From Macrothele yani (taxonomy: Eukaryota; Arthropoda; Arachnida; Araneae; Macrothelidae), in the NCBI GenBank assembly GCA_039090855.1, contig CM077011.1, positions 30,843,001-30,907,000 on the forward strand: 64,000 nucleotides of DNA, read 5' to 3'. How positions within the stretch are numbered: the first letter of the stretch is position 1; each line of letters starts with the position of its first letter. The notes under the pieces were generated by a model. That model saw only the letters and a program-made list of their open reading frames with translations, did no database searches and was not told the origin of the DNA. Shown piece after piece: positions 1 through 10,450 of this stretch. Made by a program: the position numbers and the translations under genes.

Positions 1-1400
1 TTCTCTCTGTCTGACCCCTATGTCCGTTCTTGTTTGAAAGGCAGAAGCGACGGACGCTTCTGATGCAATAAAACAATCACGCTTGTCCCGAATGCTCTGC
101 TGATGACAATACTAATGATTACAGCGTAGGCTAATAAAACGATTTACGCACTTAATGCTTTCTGATACGGCTCTTCAATACAAAGAACAATTCCCTGAGA
201 AACACGTTTTTACAAGTCTAATTACTGCTGCCGCTTTATTAATACGCTAGTCTTCGAACAACCCAATGCAGGCTGACCTTAGGTGAAAAAGAATTAATGC
301 TAAAATGCTTTAAAATCTCCTAAATCCATGTAACACATCTGACCATACGTCCTGTATGAAATTCAACACGCAATTGTGCGTGATTTTATCTTACTTCACC
401 TTTGACCCGCTGTCGGTGGTGTCACATTAAGAGAAACTACTGGAAGTTCAGATATGACATTAAGGATGGAAAGTGTAATTCAAAGATAAACAAAATGTTC
501 ATAAGAGGTAGCAACAAAAACAGAAAGTTGAAATAGTTTATATACGTCGCATTCTCATTAGTTCGAAAGAGGGGACAGAACCAGTGATTTAAAGGCAACC
601 CACCAATCACGACTCATCTGGGATTCCAATCTCGGACGATTTGTCAGCCAGAAGCAGACGCCTCTGGAAACTCGCTATTCCGTCGGAAGAAGAATGAAAC
701 TTTCAATGCTGCAAAATATAGAACTGAAAGATGTTGCAGACACACAATCGAGTCTCAAATACTTTTCTCATTTCGCCGTAAAGGAGCGAATTATATTGCA
801 TACATCAAAAGTTCTGCACACAGAAAAGAGCGAAGCATTTTCCTTTCGCGTCGTACTATTAAAAAGAACTGAGATAAGACAGACTCAGTTCTTTTTCTCA
901 GTTCTTTTCAGACCAGTCCCCATAGAGTGAAAGCTCATCATTTATTCCATCATAAATGAGTAGATAAAAACACAATGAAAGCTCTAAATTCATTTGTACA
1001 AAAGCACATTCAGTTTTTGTAATGCTTATAAACAGAACTGTGTTAAATGGGTCGTCAGAAATAACACAATGTGGTGGCATAGAATGAGAGCAGTACATTC
1101 ATTACCTTTATACATTAGTGGATTGATAATGACTGATGGTGATGATGATGTACTATATAACATTTTAATAGTTATAATTAAACTGTTATAAATTTAGTAG
1201 TTTACTTGAAATTTATTTATCGGATAGAAGGAGTTTTCAATTAAAGGATGTAGAATAAAAATGATAGGAGTAGGATATAAAAAAGTGCGAAATATGATAA
1301 TGAGCCAAAAAAAAAAAAAAAGGTGACTGATTTTCGTGATAATTCATCATGTACACAAGTCCAAGACTGGGGATCTTAGTGAGATAAGTGAGTCAGTTTC
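1..1400. other. unassigned AT-rich sequence
   Basis: I see no gene here. Open frames are short (under 80 codons) and match no family I know. Around 585-665 there is a faint minus-strand likeness to the tRNA-related head of SINE A, with a 'gggattccaat' box-B-like stretch followed by a 'gtcagccagaagc' stretch, but it is too decayed to call. An A-run lies near 1307-1321. Confidence 0.5.
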
Positions 1401-1410
1401 TGAAATTTCA

Positions 1411-1515
1411 CGCTCTCTCTCTCTCTCTCTCTCTCACACACAGATAGATATAAATTCAGCATATATAGAGAGATAGGTATTCAGCACTTAGGGATAGTGA
1501 CATAAATTCAACAGT

Positions 1516-1548
<33 letters not shown>

Positions 1549-1620
1549 TGATAGATATAAATTCAGCATATATAGATATTCAGCATATAGGGATATAGAC
1601 ATAAATTCAGCATATATGTA
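1411..1620. repeat. CT microsatellite followed by AT-rich minisatellite with GATA run
   Basis: A (CT)n run of about 24 bp is followed by degenerate copies of a motif reading roughly 'gatataaattcagcatat', interrupted by a GATA run at about 1516-1551. The same motif recurs near 8460-8740 and 10805-10880, and in reverse complement near 9560-10060, so this is a dispersed minisatellite family. The Tyr/Ser/Ile/Leu-rich frames over it are microsatellite translations. Confidence 0.8.
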
Positions 1621-1689
1621 AAACGGCCGTTCCATAAAAACTGAGAGTAAAATCACACAAAATGAAGAAGTATAGGTACAGTAAAGCAT

Positions 1690-2134
1690 ATGTTATTCTT
1701 TCTCAAAGAATCTTCCCTCGGATGATATGCAACAATCCCATTGTTCAGTCCACTTTTCAAAGCATGTGGTGAAGGCATTTTGTGGATGCTGCTTTAGCGA
1801 CCCCTGTACAGCTTGAATAACGTCAGCATCTCTGTTGAATGTTGCGTCACAGAACTTCTCCTTCATTGTTGGAAACAACCAGAAATCTCACGGAGCGAGG
1901 TCAACAGTTTTTACGAAATGCAGTATTGAAATCATGTTTTTAGTTTCCAAATACAGTATCAAAATCATGTTTAATAGTTTTAACAGTTTTTTTGTTTACG
2001 AAATGCAGTATTGAAATCATGTCACAACCGGCAGGTTGTGACATGATTTCAATACTGCATTTCGTAAGAAACTGTTGAATACAAGCAGCCACATGCGGGC
2101 GGGAGTTATCATGATGTAGGGCCCACTTACCCAC
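1690..2134 (-). pseudogene. mariner-type transposase, C-terminal relic
   Basis: Two minus-strand pieces resemble the C-terminal half of a mariner (DDD) transposase. The upstream piece (2134 downwards) reads WALHHDNSRPHVAACIQQFL, which fits the second catalytic Asp block (HDN.RPH). The downstream piece (about 1900 to 1693) contains DLAP, a stop, then DFWLFPTMKEKF, matching the third catalytic Asp block, and ends with FEKWTEQWDCCISSEGRFFEK, the usual mariner terminus. The segment between them is replaced by a perfect hairpin and extra copies of its arm. No N-terminal half or TIRs were found. The copy is dead. Family assignment is fairly firm; the subfamily is not determined. Confidence 0.75.
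1996..2067. repeat. perfect 34-bp inverted repeat, 4-nt loop
   Basis: The left arm 1996-2029 is the exact reverse complement of 2034-2067, with loop 'ggca'. Part of the arm sequence also occurs in direct orientation at about 1914-1940, and a decayed copy at about 1949-1975. It lies inside the mariner relic and replaces part of its reading frame, so it arose after the insertion. Confidence 0.9.
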
Positions 2135-2175
2135 TAATCCTGTCGCTTAATCGATACGTGTCGATTAAGATAAAA

Positions 2176-2176
2176 T

Positions 2177-2252
<76 letters not shown>

Positions 2253-2260
2253 GTAGATAG
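2176..2260. repeat. (GATA)n microsatellite
   Basis: About 19 tandem 'gata' units, nearly perfect. Confidence 0.95.
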
Positions 2261-2770
2261 CAGTGCCGTTGGATCATTATGGGCTTCTGGAGCTAAACCC
2301 CGCATGAGAATGAGAAGAAATTGTTTCTTCTTTTAATTGGAAAATTTCCGAAAGAAAATCGGTATTAGTAGCCACTCCCCAAGTTTTCAGAATGCAAATT
2401 CGAGCAATTACAATAGTTGAGTAACTGGGTGCACATTACAGCCTTCCATATCCGTATACCACCGCAAGCTGAATTGTGGCCACGGCTGAATACCGCGTGT
2501 ATGGGGGAGACGACTCTACACCACTCGTCGCCTTGTCGAAATTTCAAAAAACAATAAAGAATAAGCAGATGCGCGCTAAACTGTCTTTCGGAGCTGCCCG
2601 CCTCTCGGTGTAACAGCAGCAATTTTGCATTTGCTTCGCCCCGCAGTGAGCAGCTGATTTTCGTTTGTGGAGTTAAGCTGTAAGGTTCGCTCGTGTTAGT
2701 AAAATGAACAAAGTAGACTTATTATAATAAGTCCAATAATTATTGGAACACCCTTTTAGTTTATTGAGAG
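2261..2770. other. unassigned sequence
   Basis: No gene is recognised. A palindrome 'ccaataattattgg' lies at about 2732-2745, just before the hAT transposase fragment. Confidence 0.4.
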
Positions 2771-3018
2771 ATGAAAAAAACAACAAAAAACGTTAAAGAC
2801 GTGGGCCCACATCGGCTAAATACTTGCTTGGTGCAAAAACAGTCTAAAAATTTTTTTTTGAAGCGTGTAAAAACTTGCTTACGTAATACAGTGGGACAAG
2901 AACGGTTCAATGCCTTAAGTGTTTTATTTGCTGAGAAAAATTTCATTTTAGGAATTGACGATTTTAAAACGAAAGTTATCCAAAAGTTCGCCGAGCAAAA
3001 AAAAAAAAAAAAAAAAAC
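2771..3018 (+). pseudogene. hAT-superfamily transposase, C-terminal dimerisation fragment
   Basis: The plus-strand frame from 2771 includes LKRVKTCLRNTVGQERFNAL, then SVLFAEKN and IDDFKTKVIQKFAEQ. This is the pattern of the hAT C-terminal dimerisation region (…LIKT.LR.TMGQERL..L..LSIE…DFD.VI..FA). The catalytic core and BED-type N-terminus are absent. The frame runs into an A-tract at about 3000-3017, after which the residues look unrelated, and SINE B begins about 60 bp further on. It is a truncated relic. The A-tract might mark a retrocopied 3' end, or simply a mutated tail. Confidence 0.65.
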
Positions 3019-3079
3019 AGAGCTTAGTTCTTTTACAAATGAAGTAAGGCATAAACCGAAACTTTTATTTCATATTATC

Positions 3080-3393
3080 AGATAATATGTAGAGGATTTT
3101 AGGAAGGGAGTGTCTGACCCCAGGTCTTAAACAAACCTTAGAAATAGGAAGCTAGGAGATTTGGGCTAGAGTGCCCGATAGGAAAGTGACACGGAAGCGA
3201 GGTAGAAAGGGGAAGGAAGACGCGGGGGCCGTCGGATCCCGGGCGGGCCAGTACCCGGGGGTCTGACGGCTTAACGTGCCCATCCGACGCACGGCGGGTA
3301 TTTAATGGTTCGAACGTTCGTACCTACCCAGGATCGAACCTGAGGTTATCTCCATGGCAGTCATGAACGCTGACCACTAGGTCACTCGCGGCC
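3080..3393 (-). mobile_element. SINE B (tRNA-derived), copy 1
   Basis: The minus strand starts 'ggccgcgagtgacctagtgg' (box-A-like) with a box-B-like 'ggttcgatcct'. It then runs through a body with 'cgtcggatgggcacgttaag' and ends with 'cctctacatat'. Copies lie at 15077-15337, 15344-15643 and 28814-29132. Confidence 0.8.
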
Positions 3394-3432
3394 TATATTT
3401 CGTGTTAAACAGCACCGCATGTATATAAATAT

Positions 3433-3660
3433 GCCATCTCGGTGGTGCAGTGGTCTAAGCGATGGCTTCTCGTCATTCGTCCGAGATGGGTCTGGGTTCG
3501 AATCCCTGCGAGACATGGATTTTGTGTTCGTCTTACGGCGCTGGCTCTTTCCCTTCCCTGGAACCAGTGGCCCTAAATTAGGGGCGGGCGACTGCTTATA
3601 GCCCACTGAGTTGCTCACGGTGGTCGTGAAACCGCCAATCAAAAGAAAAAATAAATATAT
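3433..3660 (+). mobile_element. SINE A (tRNA-derived), copy 1
   Basis: The head contains box A 'tggtgcagtggtctaagc' and box B 'gggttcgaatccc'. The body holds the family-specific 'ccctaaattaggggcgggcg' and 'gagttgctcacggtggtcgt', ending in an A-rich tail. The head looks like tRNA-Leu or tRNA-Ser. At least ten copies of varying age occur in the window, in both orientations. Confidence 0.9.
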
Positions 3661-5714
3661 GAATAAAATTTCTACCTCATTCTATGAGGTTAAATATGAT
3701 TTCAGGCGTTCGGAAAACTCACAATCCACTGAAATTATATTTCACAATAGCGAAGAAGGTCGAGGACAATTTTTAAAATATTTACCCCGTAAAAATTTTG
3801 GTCACCCAGCGCCACCAATAGATAAACAGATAGATAAAATGAAAAAAAAAGGAAAAAAGAATTTTGTATCTTGAAATCTTTGAGAAGGAATTAAAATTAA
3901 TTGAAAAGTCTTTTGCAATTGTTTTTTTGTAAAATATAGTGCCTTTTCTAAACGACATTTGAGAGGCACTGGGCATTAAGAGTCTGAAAATGAATCTTTC
4001 TTCAATCAGAATGGGACTTTGCTGCCTTTTTCTCACTAAAAGGCTTCATTGTAGGAGGTGGCCCCTACAACAACACTTTTTTCTTCAGGTTTTTCCCTCT
4101 TTTTTCCAGGGATTTCGGAGACGGACGTGGAAGATGGGTCTTTGACAGAGATGAATGGGCGATTGAAACCTAAGTCAGAGACTCCCCCCAGAAAGAAAAT
4201 CCTACCCCACCCCTGAGTACGTCTCCCGACTGCTGTCGATAAGCGCTACACGACGTAGCTTTCGAGGGCCAACTGAAAATTTGCTTTGCTAAGCTCAGTT
4301 AATGAGGTAAAGAGAGGGAGATCGAATGTAAACATCACAGCCATCTTCTTTGGCAGCCATCTTCCCTCATAAGTCGTGTGATGATCTCTGCTTGCCTTCA
4401 AGAGTTGGCTGAATTTCTTAAACTCAGGAACCGTAGTTTTCGTAGAAAAGGAAAGAAAAAACCTTTCAGCACTGTCTCTGACCTAAATGCACAAAAGAGC
4501 AGTAACTTTTGCTATTGTCTATCTCTCTCTATATCTATCTATCTATCTATCTATCTATTTTTATATACATTTAATATAATGCTACACTAACCGAACTTTG
4601 CAGAATGCCTTTATTTCTGTTGTAGAGCACTGTTCAGGATTCTGTCTCTTTTCTTTGTATGCTGTACTGATCCCCGCGAAAAGTTTTAGTATAAAGCCTT
4701 ACTTGAGCTCTCGTGCCAAGATGTAAAGCGAATCCGCTCCTGGTCCTCATGAAATTATAGGTCATAGGCTCAACCTATTTACCGATGAACTACATGAGTC
4801 AAGTGTCATCTGACCGTATTACACCCTCTCATCATGGGCGTGGAAACACATGAGAGGCAATGGAACATGTCTCCTCAAAACGTTCCTAAGTAGGGACCGT
4901 TCCCTTCTACTTTTGGACTTAGTTTGGTACTAACATACTACGTTTCCCTAAATTTTCCATTTTCTAAAGCTCAAAATTAGCTGCATCTAATTAACTTTCC
5001 AGTATATTTATATTTTCAACTTATCTTATCCATGATGATAAGTTCATCCCTGTATAGGATGCAATTTATATAGATTTTTAGAAAGACGCTCCAAGTGGTA
5101 CTTACAATAAAGTGCAGAAAAATCTTGAATTAGACCATATTTAATGATAAGCCTTTGATGTCAAATCTTTGCGTGCCTATTTAGGTGCTCCTTTGGCGAG
5201 AGAAAAGAACAGTCAGTTGAAATCAATTATTATTCTTACCATTTTTTCATCTATAGTAATATGCCTTTCATGTTAGTATGAACTCTAAATCAAGTAATAT
5301 CACGATCATTAATTGCTTACATATCTTTTTACAACATGACATACATAAAAAAGTAATTGCTCCCTGGATCGCGGGCTTAGGTATTTTAGAGCTAAAACAT
5401 AAAGTTGAATTGTAACGGTCTAGGCAATCAATCTCAAGAGAAAAAAATTTACAAAACAAACAAGTTGAAGAAAATTCTCTTAAAAATTCTTAAAATTCTT
5501 TTATTTCTTAAAAGTATCATACAAACACGTTTTTTAAAGCTACAGTACCGTAAAATATCAAACAAAACAACAAGTTGAAGAGAGAAGAATTCAAGGGGGT
5601 CAAGTGTAATTAATTAAGGTTTGGCTAATATGTGGAAAACTGTAATTCGTGAAAATGAAAGATTCATACTATTACAACTACTACTACTTACTTACTACAC
5701 TAGAACACTAATAA
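3661..5714. other. unassigned AT-rich sequence with a TCTA microsatellite
   Basis: No gene is recognised. A (TCTA)n run lies at about 4520-4558. Open frames are under 90 codons, and several are low-complexity. Confidence 0.5.
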
Positions 5715-5716
5715 TA

Positions 5717-7125
5717 CACTGGCGTGCAAAAATTAAGGACGAGACGGTAGCTTCCAGCACAACTGGACAGAAGACAGAAACGTCCATGTGACAGGCGGCT
5801 GCCAAGAAAAATCCAGTCTTTAGTAGGGGATATGATCACCCCTGACTGCGTTGCAGGATTTACAACGTCTGTCCATGCTGAGAACGAGGTTGTCAAGGAG
5901 CTGTTAAGGCATCGCGGCTCATTCCTCTTGTAGCGCCAATCGCAGCTGCGGAATCGTTGCTGGCGGCTGGTAACGTGCTGCCAAGCGTCTCCCGAGAAGG
6001 TCCCACACGTGTTCGATTAGATTTAGGTCCGGGGACCTTGCTGGCCAATCCATGCCTTGAATATCTTCACTCTCCAACAGCTCTGCGATAGCCACTGCAC
6101 GATGAGGTGTAGCGTTGTCGTCCATGAAGAGGAACTCAGGACCCACAACACCTCTAAACAGAAGCACGTGAGGCAGGAGAACCTCGGTACAATAGCGGAC
6201 ACCAGTGACTGAACCTCCTTGGAAGATGTGGAGGTCAGTACGGCTACCAAGCATGATACCGCCCCAAACGAGAACTCCGCCACCTCCAAACCGGTCCCTT
6301 TCGATGATGTTGGAGGTGTGATTGTGTGTTCCCTGCTCTCTCCAGATGTGCATACGTTCAGAATCGCTCGTCAGACTAAATCGGCTTTCATCCGTAAAGA
6401 GAACTCGACCCCATTGCTGATGTGTCCAGTTCTTGTGTTCCTGGCACCACAGAAACCGCCGTCTCCGATGAGCAGGCGTTAATGGCACACACCGTACTGG
6501 TCGTCGTGCAAATAGACCACCTTTGTGCAGCATCCTGGCCACGGTAAAACGCGATAACGGACGTCCAGTTGTCTGTTGCATGTGCCTTGCGATTTCTCCC
6601 GCTGTCTGCCGTCTGTCTCTTATCGCCTGTAGAACAATATACTGGTCGTCCGCCGCCGTGGTTGCTCGTGGACGACCACTGCTAAACTCTCGAACAGCTG
6701 TTCCTGTCGTTTGAAATGCTCTCCAAGCTCGTGAAACGATGCTGTGAGCGATCGTGAACTCTTCGGCCACACTAGTCACACTTCGACCTTCTTCCAACTT
6801 CCCAATAACGCGACCTCGGGTAAAGTCATCCAGATGTCGTCTACTGGATTGCCTGTTGGCCATATTCAACGGTGGCAGCAACTCGAAGTCGTTCAAACCG
6901 ATGTACACCGTGCAATAGCTTTCACCGAATTGGTAAGCGTACACCGCCCGTGTGCTTTATACCCTTCTGACTCTCCCCCCCCCTTACGTCATGCTGCATA
7001 TATGCGCATGCCCTACCGTACCAGAACCTAGTCTATCTCCTGAGTGGTCTTTCGGTCCGTTCTGCCTGCTCGTTCCGCTCTTATGCTAATTTCTCCTCTT
7101 CGTCCTTAATTTTTGCACACCAGTG
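5717..7125 (-). mobile_element. Tc1-like DNA transposon, complete ends
   Basis: Terminal inverted repeats 5717-5741 and 7101-7125 match at 24 of 25 positions (starting 'cactgg'). They are flanked on both sides by TA (5715-5716 and 7126-7127), the target duplication of Tc1/mariner elements. The 1409-bp length and a single long minus-strand transposase frame fit an autonomous Tc1-like element. A run of eight C and neighbouring pyrimidines near 6970 lie upstream of the gene. Confidence 0.93.
5820..6863 (-). pseudogene. Tc1-like transposase (DD34E) with two nonsense codons
   Basis: This encodes the transposase that would bind the TIRs and cut and paste the element at TA sites. I take the Met of MANRQSSRRHLDDF (6861-6863) as the start, because upstream codons lack family likeness. 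The order is two helix-turn-helix motifs (about residues 10-110, with a GRPR-type linker at SGRPRATT), then the RNase H-like core. Visible catalytic residues are Asp in FTDESRF, Asp in FMDDNATPH and Glu in LIEHVWDLLG. Between the last Asp and Glu I count 34 residues, so DD34E. The frame is open from the Met to a TGA at 5919-5921, where family logic suggests Trp; a TAA follows eight codons later. Beyond these the frame stays open to a natural-looking stop at 5820-5822. Only these two nonsense changes in the last 35 codons mark it as broken, so it is a young copy. Confidence 0.93.
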
Positions 7126-7127
7126 TA

Positions 7128-8459
7128 CTATTATTATTTTTAATTGATGTTGCTCTTGAAGAAAGTGTATGTTAGTAATAGTACTGTATTATCATGTGCA
7201 TTGGTAACTGTTTTCAAAATAATGAACAGTGTCGAGCAGGGCCATGCCAAGCCTTTTAAGTTCAGCACACACCACCCTGAGCGGAACTTGTTTGGGCGTA
7301 CTACCTTACGGTTTGCTAGGTTTTCACGTTATCGTTTTCCAATTCCAAATTTCCAATAAAATTGGGATATTAAATGAAACGCCCCAAATTCCATCTTTCC
7401 TTGTGGTCCAGTTCTGTGAGTGTAAAAAAAATAATAAGTAAAATAAAATACAGAGAAAAATAATTCTACGGGGGAGGGAAGGGGTTAGGTGACCCCTGTG
7501 ACCCCTTCCCCTGTCGGCGCCCATGATGCGAACAGGTATTTTTTAAAGCTACACTCCCATAAAATACACAAAAACAAATAAGCTGAGAAAAATACACTTA
7601 AAATCATTTCTTACCAACATTCAGTTCTTAAAAATTCCTAAATTCATTCATTTCTTAATAATGTCGAGCAAATAGTTTTTTTTTTAAACTGCAGTATTCA
7701 AATTATTTATCCTAATATTGGAAAAAGAATGGTGACTGTTGTCTAAGATATGAATAAAACTTCTGTTATGACCCTGTAAATGTTTTGTGATTCAAGTTAC
7801 GGAAAAATCACAACACAGAATTCCTGAATATCTTTCTTTTGTTAGTGACCGGGTATAGTTGCTTTCAATTAAAATAGATTTTCCTAAATAATCATTGTGT
7901 TGTTGCATCTTTTCTTTTTCTTTCACATTTAAACGTATTTAGAATGAACCATTTCACATCTTCTGGACTGATTAGAAATACAGCATAGCATATTGAAATT
8001 TTCGTTTTCCTAAAACCTGAAAAGAATTTTGCTAGTTTTTAATACTTTTGATAAGTTTCACCGGGTAACGAAACTATTTTCTTGAATCCCTCCCCCGCTC
8101 TATTCCTCTCTCATTAAACCGTTACTTTCGAGGTTATGAACGCATGCTGTGCATTCGCATAACTGAATCTTGGTAGAAGTCAATGGTTCATTTGTTTTAG
8201 AGTCGCCTAATAAAGGTTTGATGATGACAGATGATAATTTTCTTATGGTCCATTTATCTCCTCGCTCATATCATCTTTTTATTTTCCTTCAAGACACGTT
8301 TCTGACAAAGAATTAATTAAAATATCGTCATATTTCTGCAATGAACTTCTGTAAATACTGAAAAGAGCGCTACGTACGAAGAGAAAATTGTCTTTCAGGT
8401 GGAAACATATTCCCAGAATGTACTAACACTCATTATTTTATTTCTACTGCAAAAGCAAT
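7128..8459. other. unassigned AT-rich sequence
   Basis: No gene is recognised. Near 7512-7524 'gtcggcgcccatg' resembles the end of a hAT-type MITE; a similar end occurs near 16377-16389. I could not find a partner end or a target duplication. Confidence 0.45.
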
Positions 8460-8731
8460 AAATAAATTAATAGATAGATCGATATAGACATAAATTTAGC
8501 CTATGAATAGGCAGGTAGGTACAGATATAGACGCAACCTTACCATATCCAAAATTAAATACAGATACAGATATAAATTCAACATATAGAATATAGATAGA
8601 TATAGGTGTAAAAATGTGAAATGGACATGTAGATGTAAATATATAAATTCAGCATAGATAGATAGATATAGATATATTAAGCATATAGGAATATAGACAT
8701 AAATTCAACATATACATATACTGTATAAACA

Positions 8732-8762
<31 letters not shown>
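8460..8762. repeat. AT-rich dispersed minisatellite, forward block, plus (AT)n
   Basis: Degenerate copies of 'atagatataaattcagcata' are followed by a TA run at about 8735-8762. The same motif appears in reverse complement downstream of the LINE fragment (9560-10060), giving an inverted arrangement. Confidence 0.75.
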
Positions 8763-8763
<1 letters not shown>

Positions 8764-9021
8764 TTAAGAGCAAAACTGAAGACTAAGGAAAAAATGCAGA
8801 GTTTTTGCTGGTCCTTGATAAAGCCAAGGCTCAGTATTCTCGACACCTTCTACATTCAGTTGTTTTATTTTATTTTTTTATCTTTTCTCCTTTTACTCAC
8901 ACAGGTAGATACATAACCTTTTCTATGTTGTATTAGGTGTGAGTCAAAATTATATATGTATTTTTTTGCTTAGGTATCTTCTTTATAGAATATATATATA
9001 TATATATATATATACATACAT
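8763..9021. other. unassigned, ending in a TA microsatellite
   Basis: AT-rich sequence with no recognised gene. A TA run at about 8990-9014 abuts the 3' end of the LINE fragment. Confidence 0.5.
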
Positions 9022-9480
9022 ATCATCATCATCAACAACCATTATCAATCCACTGCTGGATGAAGGTCTCCCCAAGTTTCTTCCACAATTGTCTGTCTTG
9101 AGCCTGTCTCTTCCATGTCACTCCAGCATACTTTCAAATTTCATCCATCCATCCATCTCCCATGGGGTCTTCTTCTGGGTCTTTTCCTGTTTCTTGGAAT
9201 CCAATCTAAAATTTTAGTTGCCCATCGGTGATCCGTTCTTCTGGTAACATGTCCAACCCATTGCCATTTCAGTGATTTCACTCCTGTCATTTTCCTTATC
9301 CACAAGTTCCTCTCCTTATCTTTCCTGGTTACACCGAGCATGCATCACTCAATGCTTCTTTGAGTTGTCCGCAGCCTTTGTACGTCTTTTTGGTAGTTAA
9401 GGTCCATGTTTTTGCTCCATACGTAAACATTAGCAGGATGGATGCATTGATTAAACACTTTTCTTTTAAAACATAATGGC
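9022..9480 (-). pseudogene. RTE-type non-LTR retrotransposon, 3' end of the RT ORF and tail
   Basis: The minus strand encodes the conserved C-terminus of an RTE-clade polyprotein. One frame reads CLINASILLMFTYGAKTWTL, and after a frameshift another reads MLGVTRKDKERNLWIR, then LKWQWVGHVTRR and WIPRNRKRPRRRPHGRWMDG. The element ends in a short simple repeat (TGATGATGATG at 9022-9034), typical of RTE 3' ends. The reverse-transcriptase core and the endonuclease are absent, as expected for a 5'-truncated insertion. The same tail recurs at 13365-13440, 27892-28130 and 42458-42665, and a more upstream piece at 10325-10450. Confidence 0.85.
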
Positions 9481-9483
9481 ATA

Positions 9484-9552
9484 CAATATATATACATACA
9501 TACATACGTACATACATACATACATACATACATACATACATACATACATACA
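9484..9552. repeat. (CATA)n microsatellite
   Basis: A nearly perfect run of 'cata' units. Its translation gives the MYVC repeats seen in the minus-strand frames. Confidence 0.95.
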
Positions 9553-10060
9553 GAGATTGATAGATAGATAGATATAAACTCATCATATATAAATTACACA
9601 TACATATACAGTATATACATACTGAATTTATAACTGTTTATCTCTGTGTGCTAAATCCATATCTATCTCTGCATATATATCGTGAATTTATATCTATGCA
9701 TCTACTTATCTATATGTGAGTATGTCTATATATGCTGAATTCATACCTATATCTGTCCATCTGTATATACTGAATTTGTATTTATATCTGCCTACCTATA
9801 TATACTGAATTTATATCAATATAATGATTTTATATCTATATCTATCTGCATATTGAATTTATGTCTATATCTGTATTTGTATGTTGAATATATTTTATAT
9901 CTACATCTGCAGCTATCTATCAATATGATGAATTTACATCTATATCTATCTCTATGCTGAATTAATGTCTATATCTATTTCTGTGCCTATCTATCAGTAT
10001 GCTAAATTTTCGCCTACATCTGTATCTTTCAATATGCTGAATTTACACTTACGTTATACA
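9553..10060. repeat. AT-rich dispersed minisatellite, reverse block
   Basis: About ten degenerate copies of 'tatgctgaatttatatctat', the reverse complement of the block at 8460-8740. Spacing is irregular, roughly 45-60 bp. Confidence 0.75.
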
Positions 10061-10324
10061 CAGCTAGTCTTAACGAACGTATAGCATACAACGCAAAGTT
10101 GCACTAAACTACCCTGTTTTTACACTGCTCTCTCCACACATTATATACATCGTTCTTATCTTGTCAAAACATAAACGTGTCATTCAGACCTCGCCTCAAG
10201 ACTGCTGCCAAATAACACTCAGTGAGTGAGAAAATATATATATCTTTAAGGTTGAAACGCTGAAAGAGAACGAACTCAAAATTTACATAGAGAAGGAAAC
10301 TAAAAATGAAATTTAAATTAGAAT

Positions 10325-10450
10325 ACACGTCATAAATTTCCTGAGTTGTCCGCAGTTCTTTTCTTCAGTTAAAGTCCACGTCTCTGATCCTTAAGTAACA
10401 ACTGAAAGGGCGCATTGATTAAACACTTTTAGTTTTAAGAAATAATGGTA
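10325..10450 (-). pseudogene. RTE LINE fragment
   Basis: 'gagttgtccgcag', then 'gattaaacactttt' and 'aataatgg', parallel the LINE segment at about 9360-9480 in the same orientation. It is a short, decayed piece of the same ORF region. Confidence 0.65.

Noticed and set aside
7220..7524. Possible hAT MITE ending 'gtcggcgcccatg'
   Set aside because: The end resembles a hAT terminus, but no matching opposite end or 8-bp duplication was found.
9345..9601. MYVC-repeat peptides
   Set aside because: They translate a CATA microsatellite.
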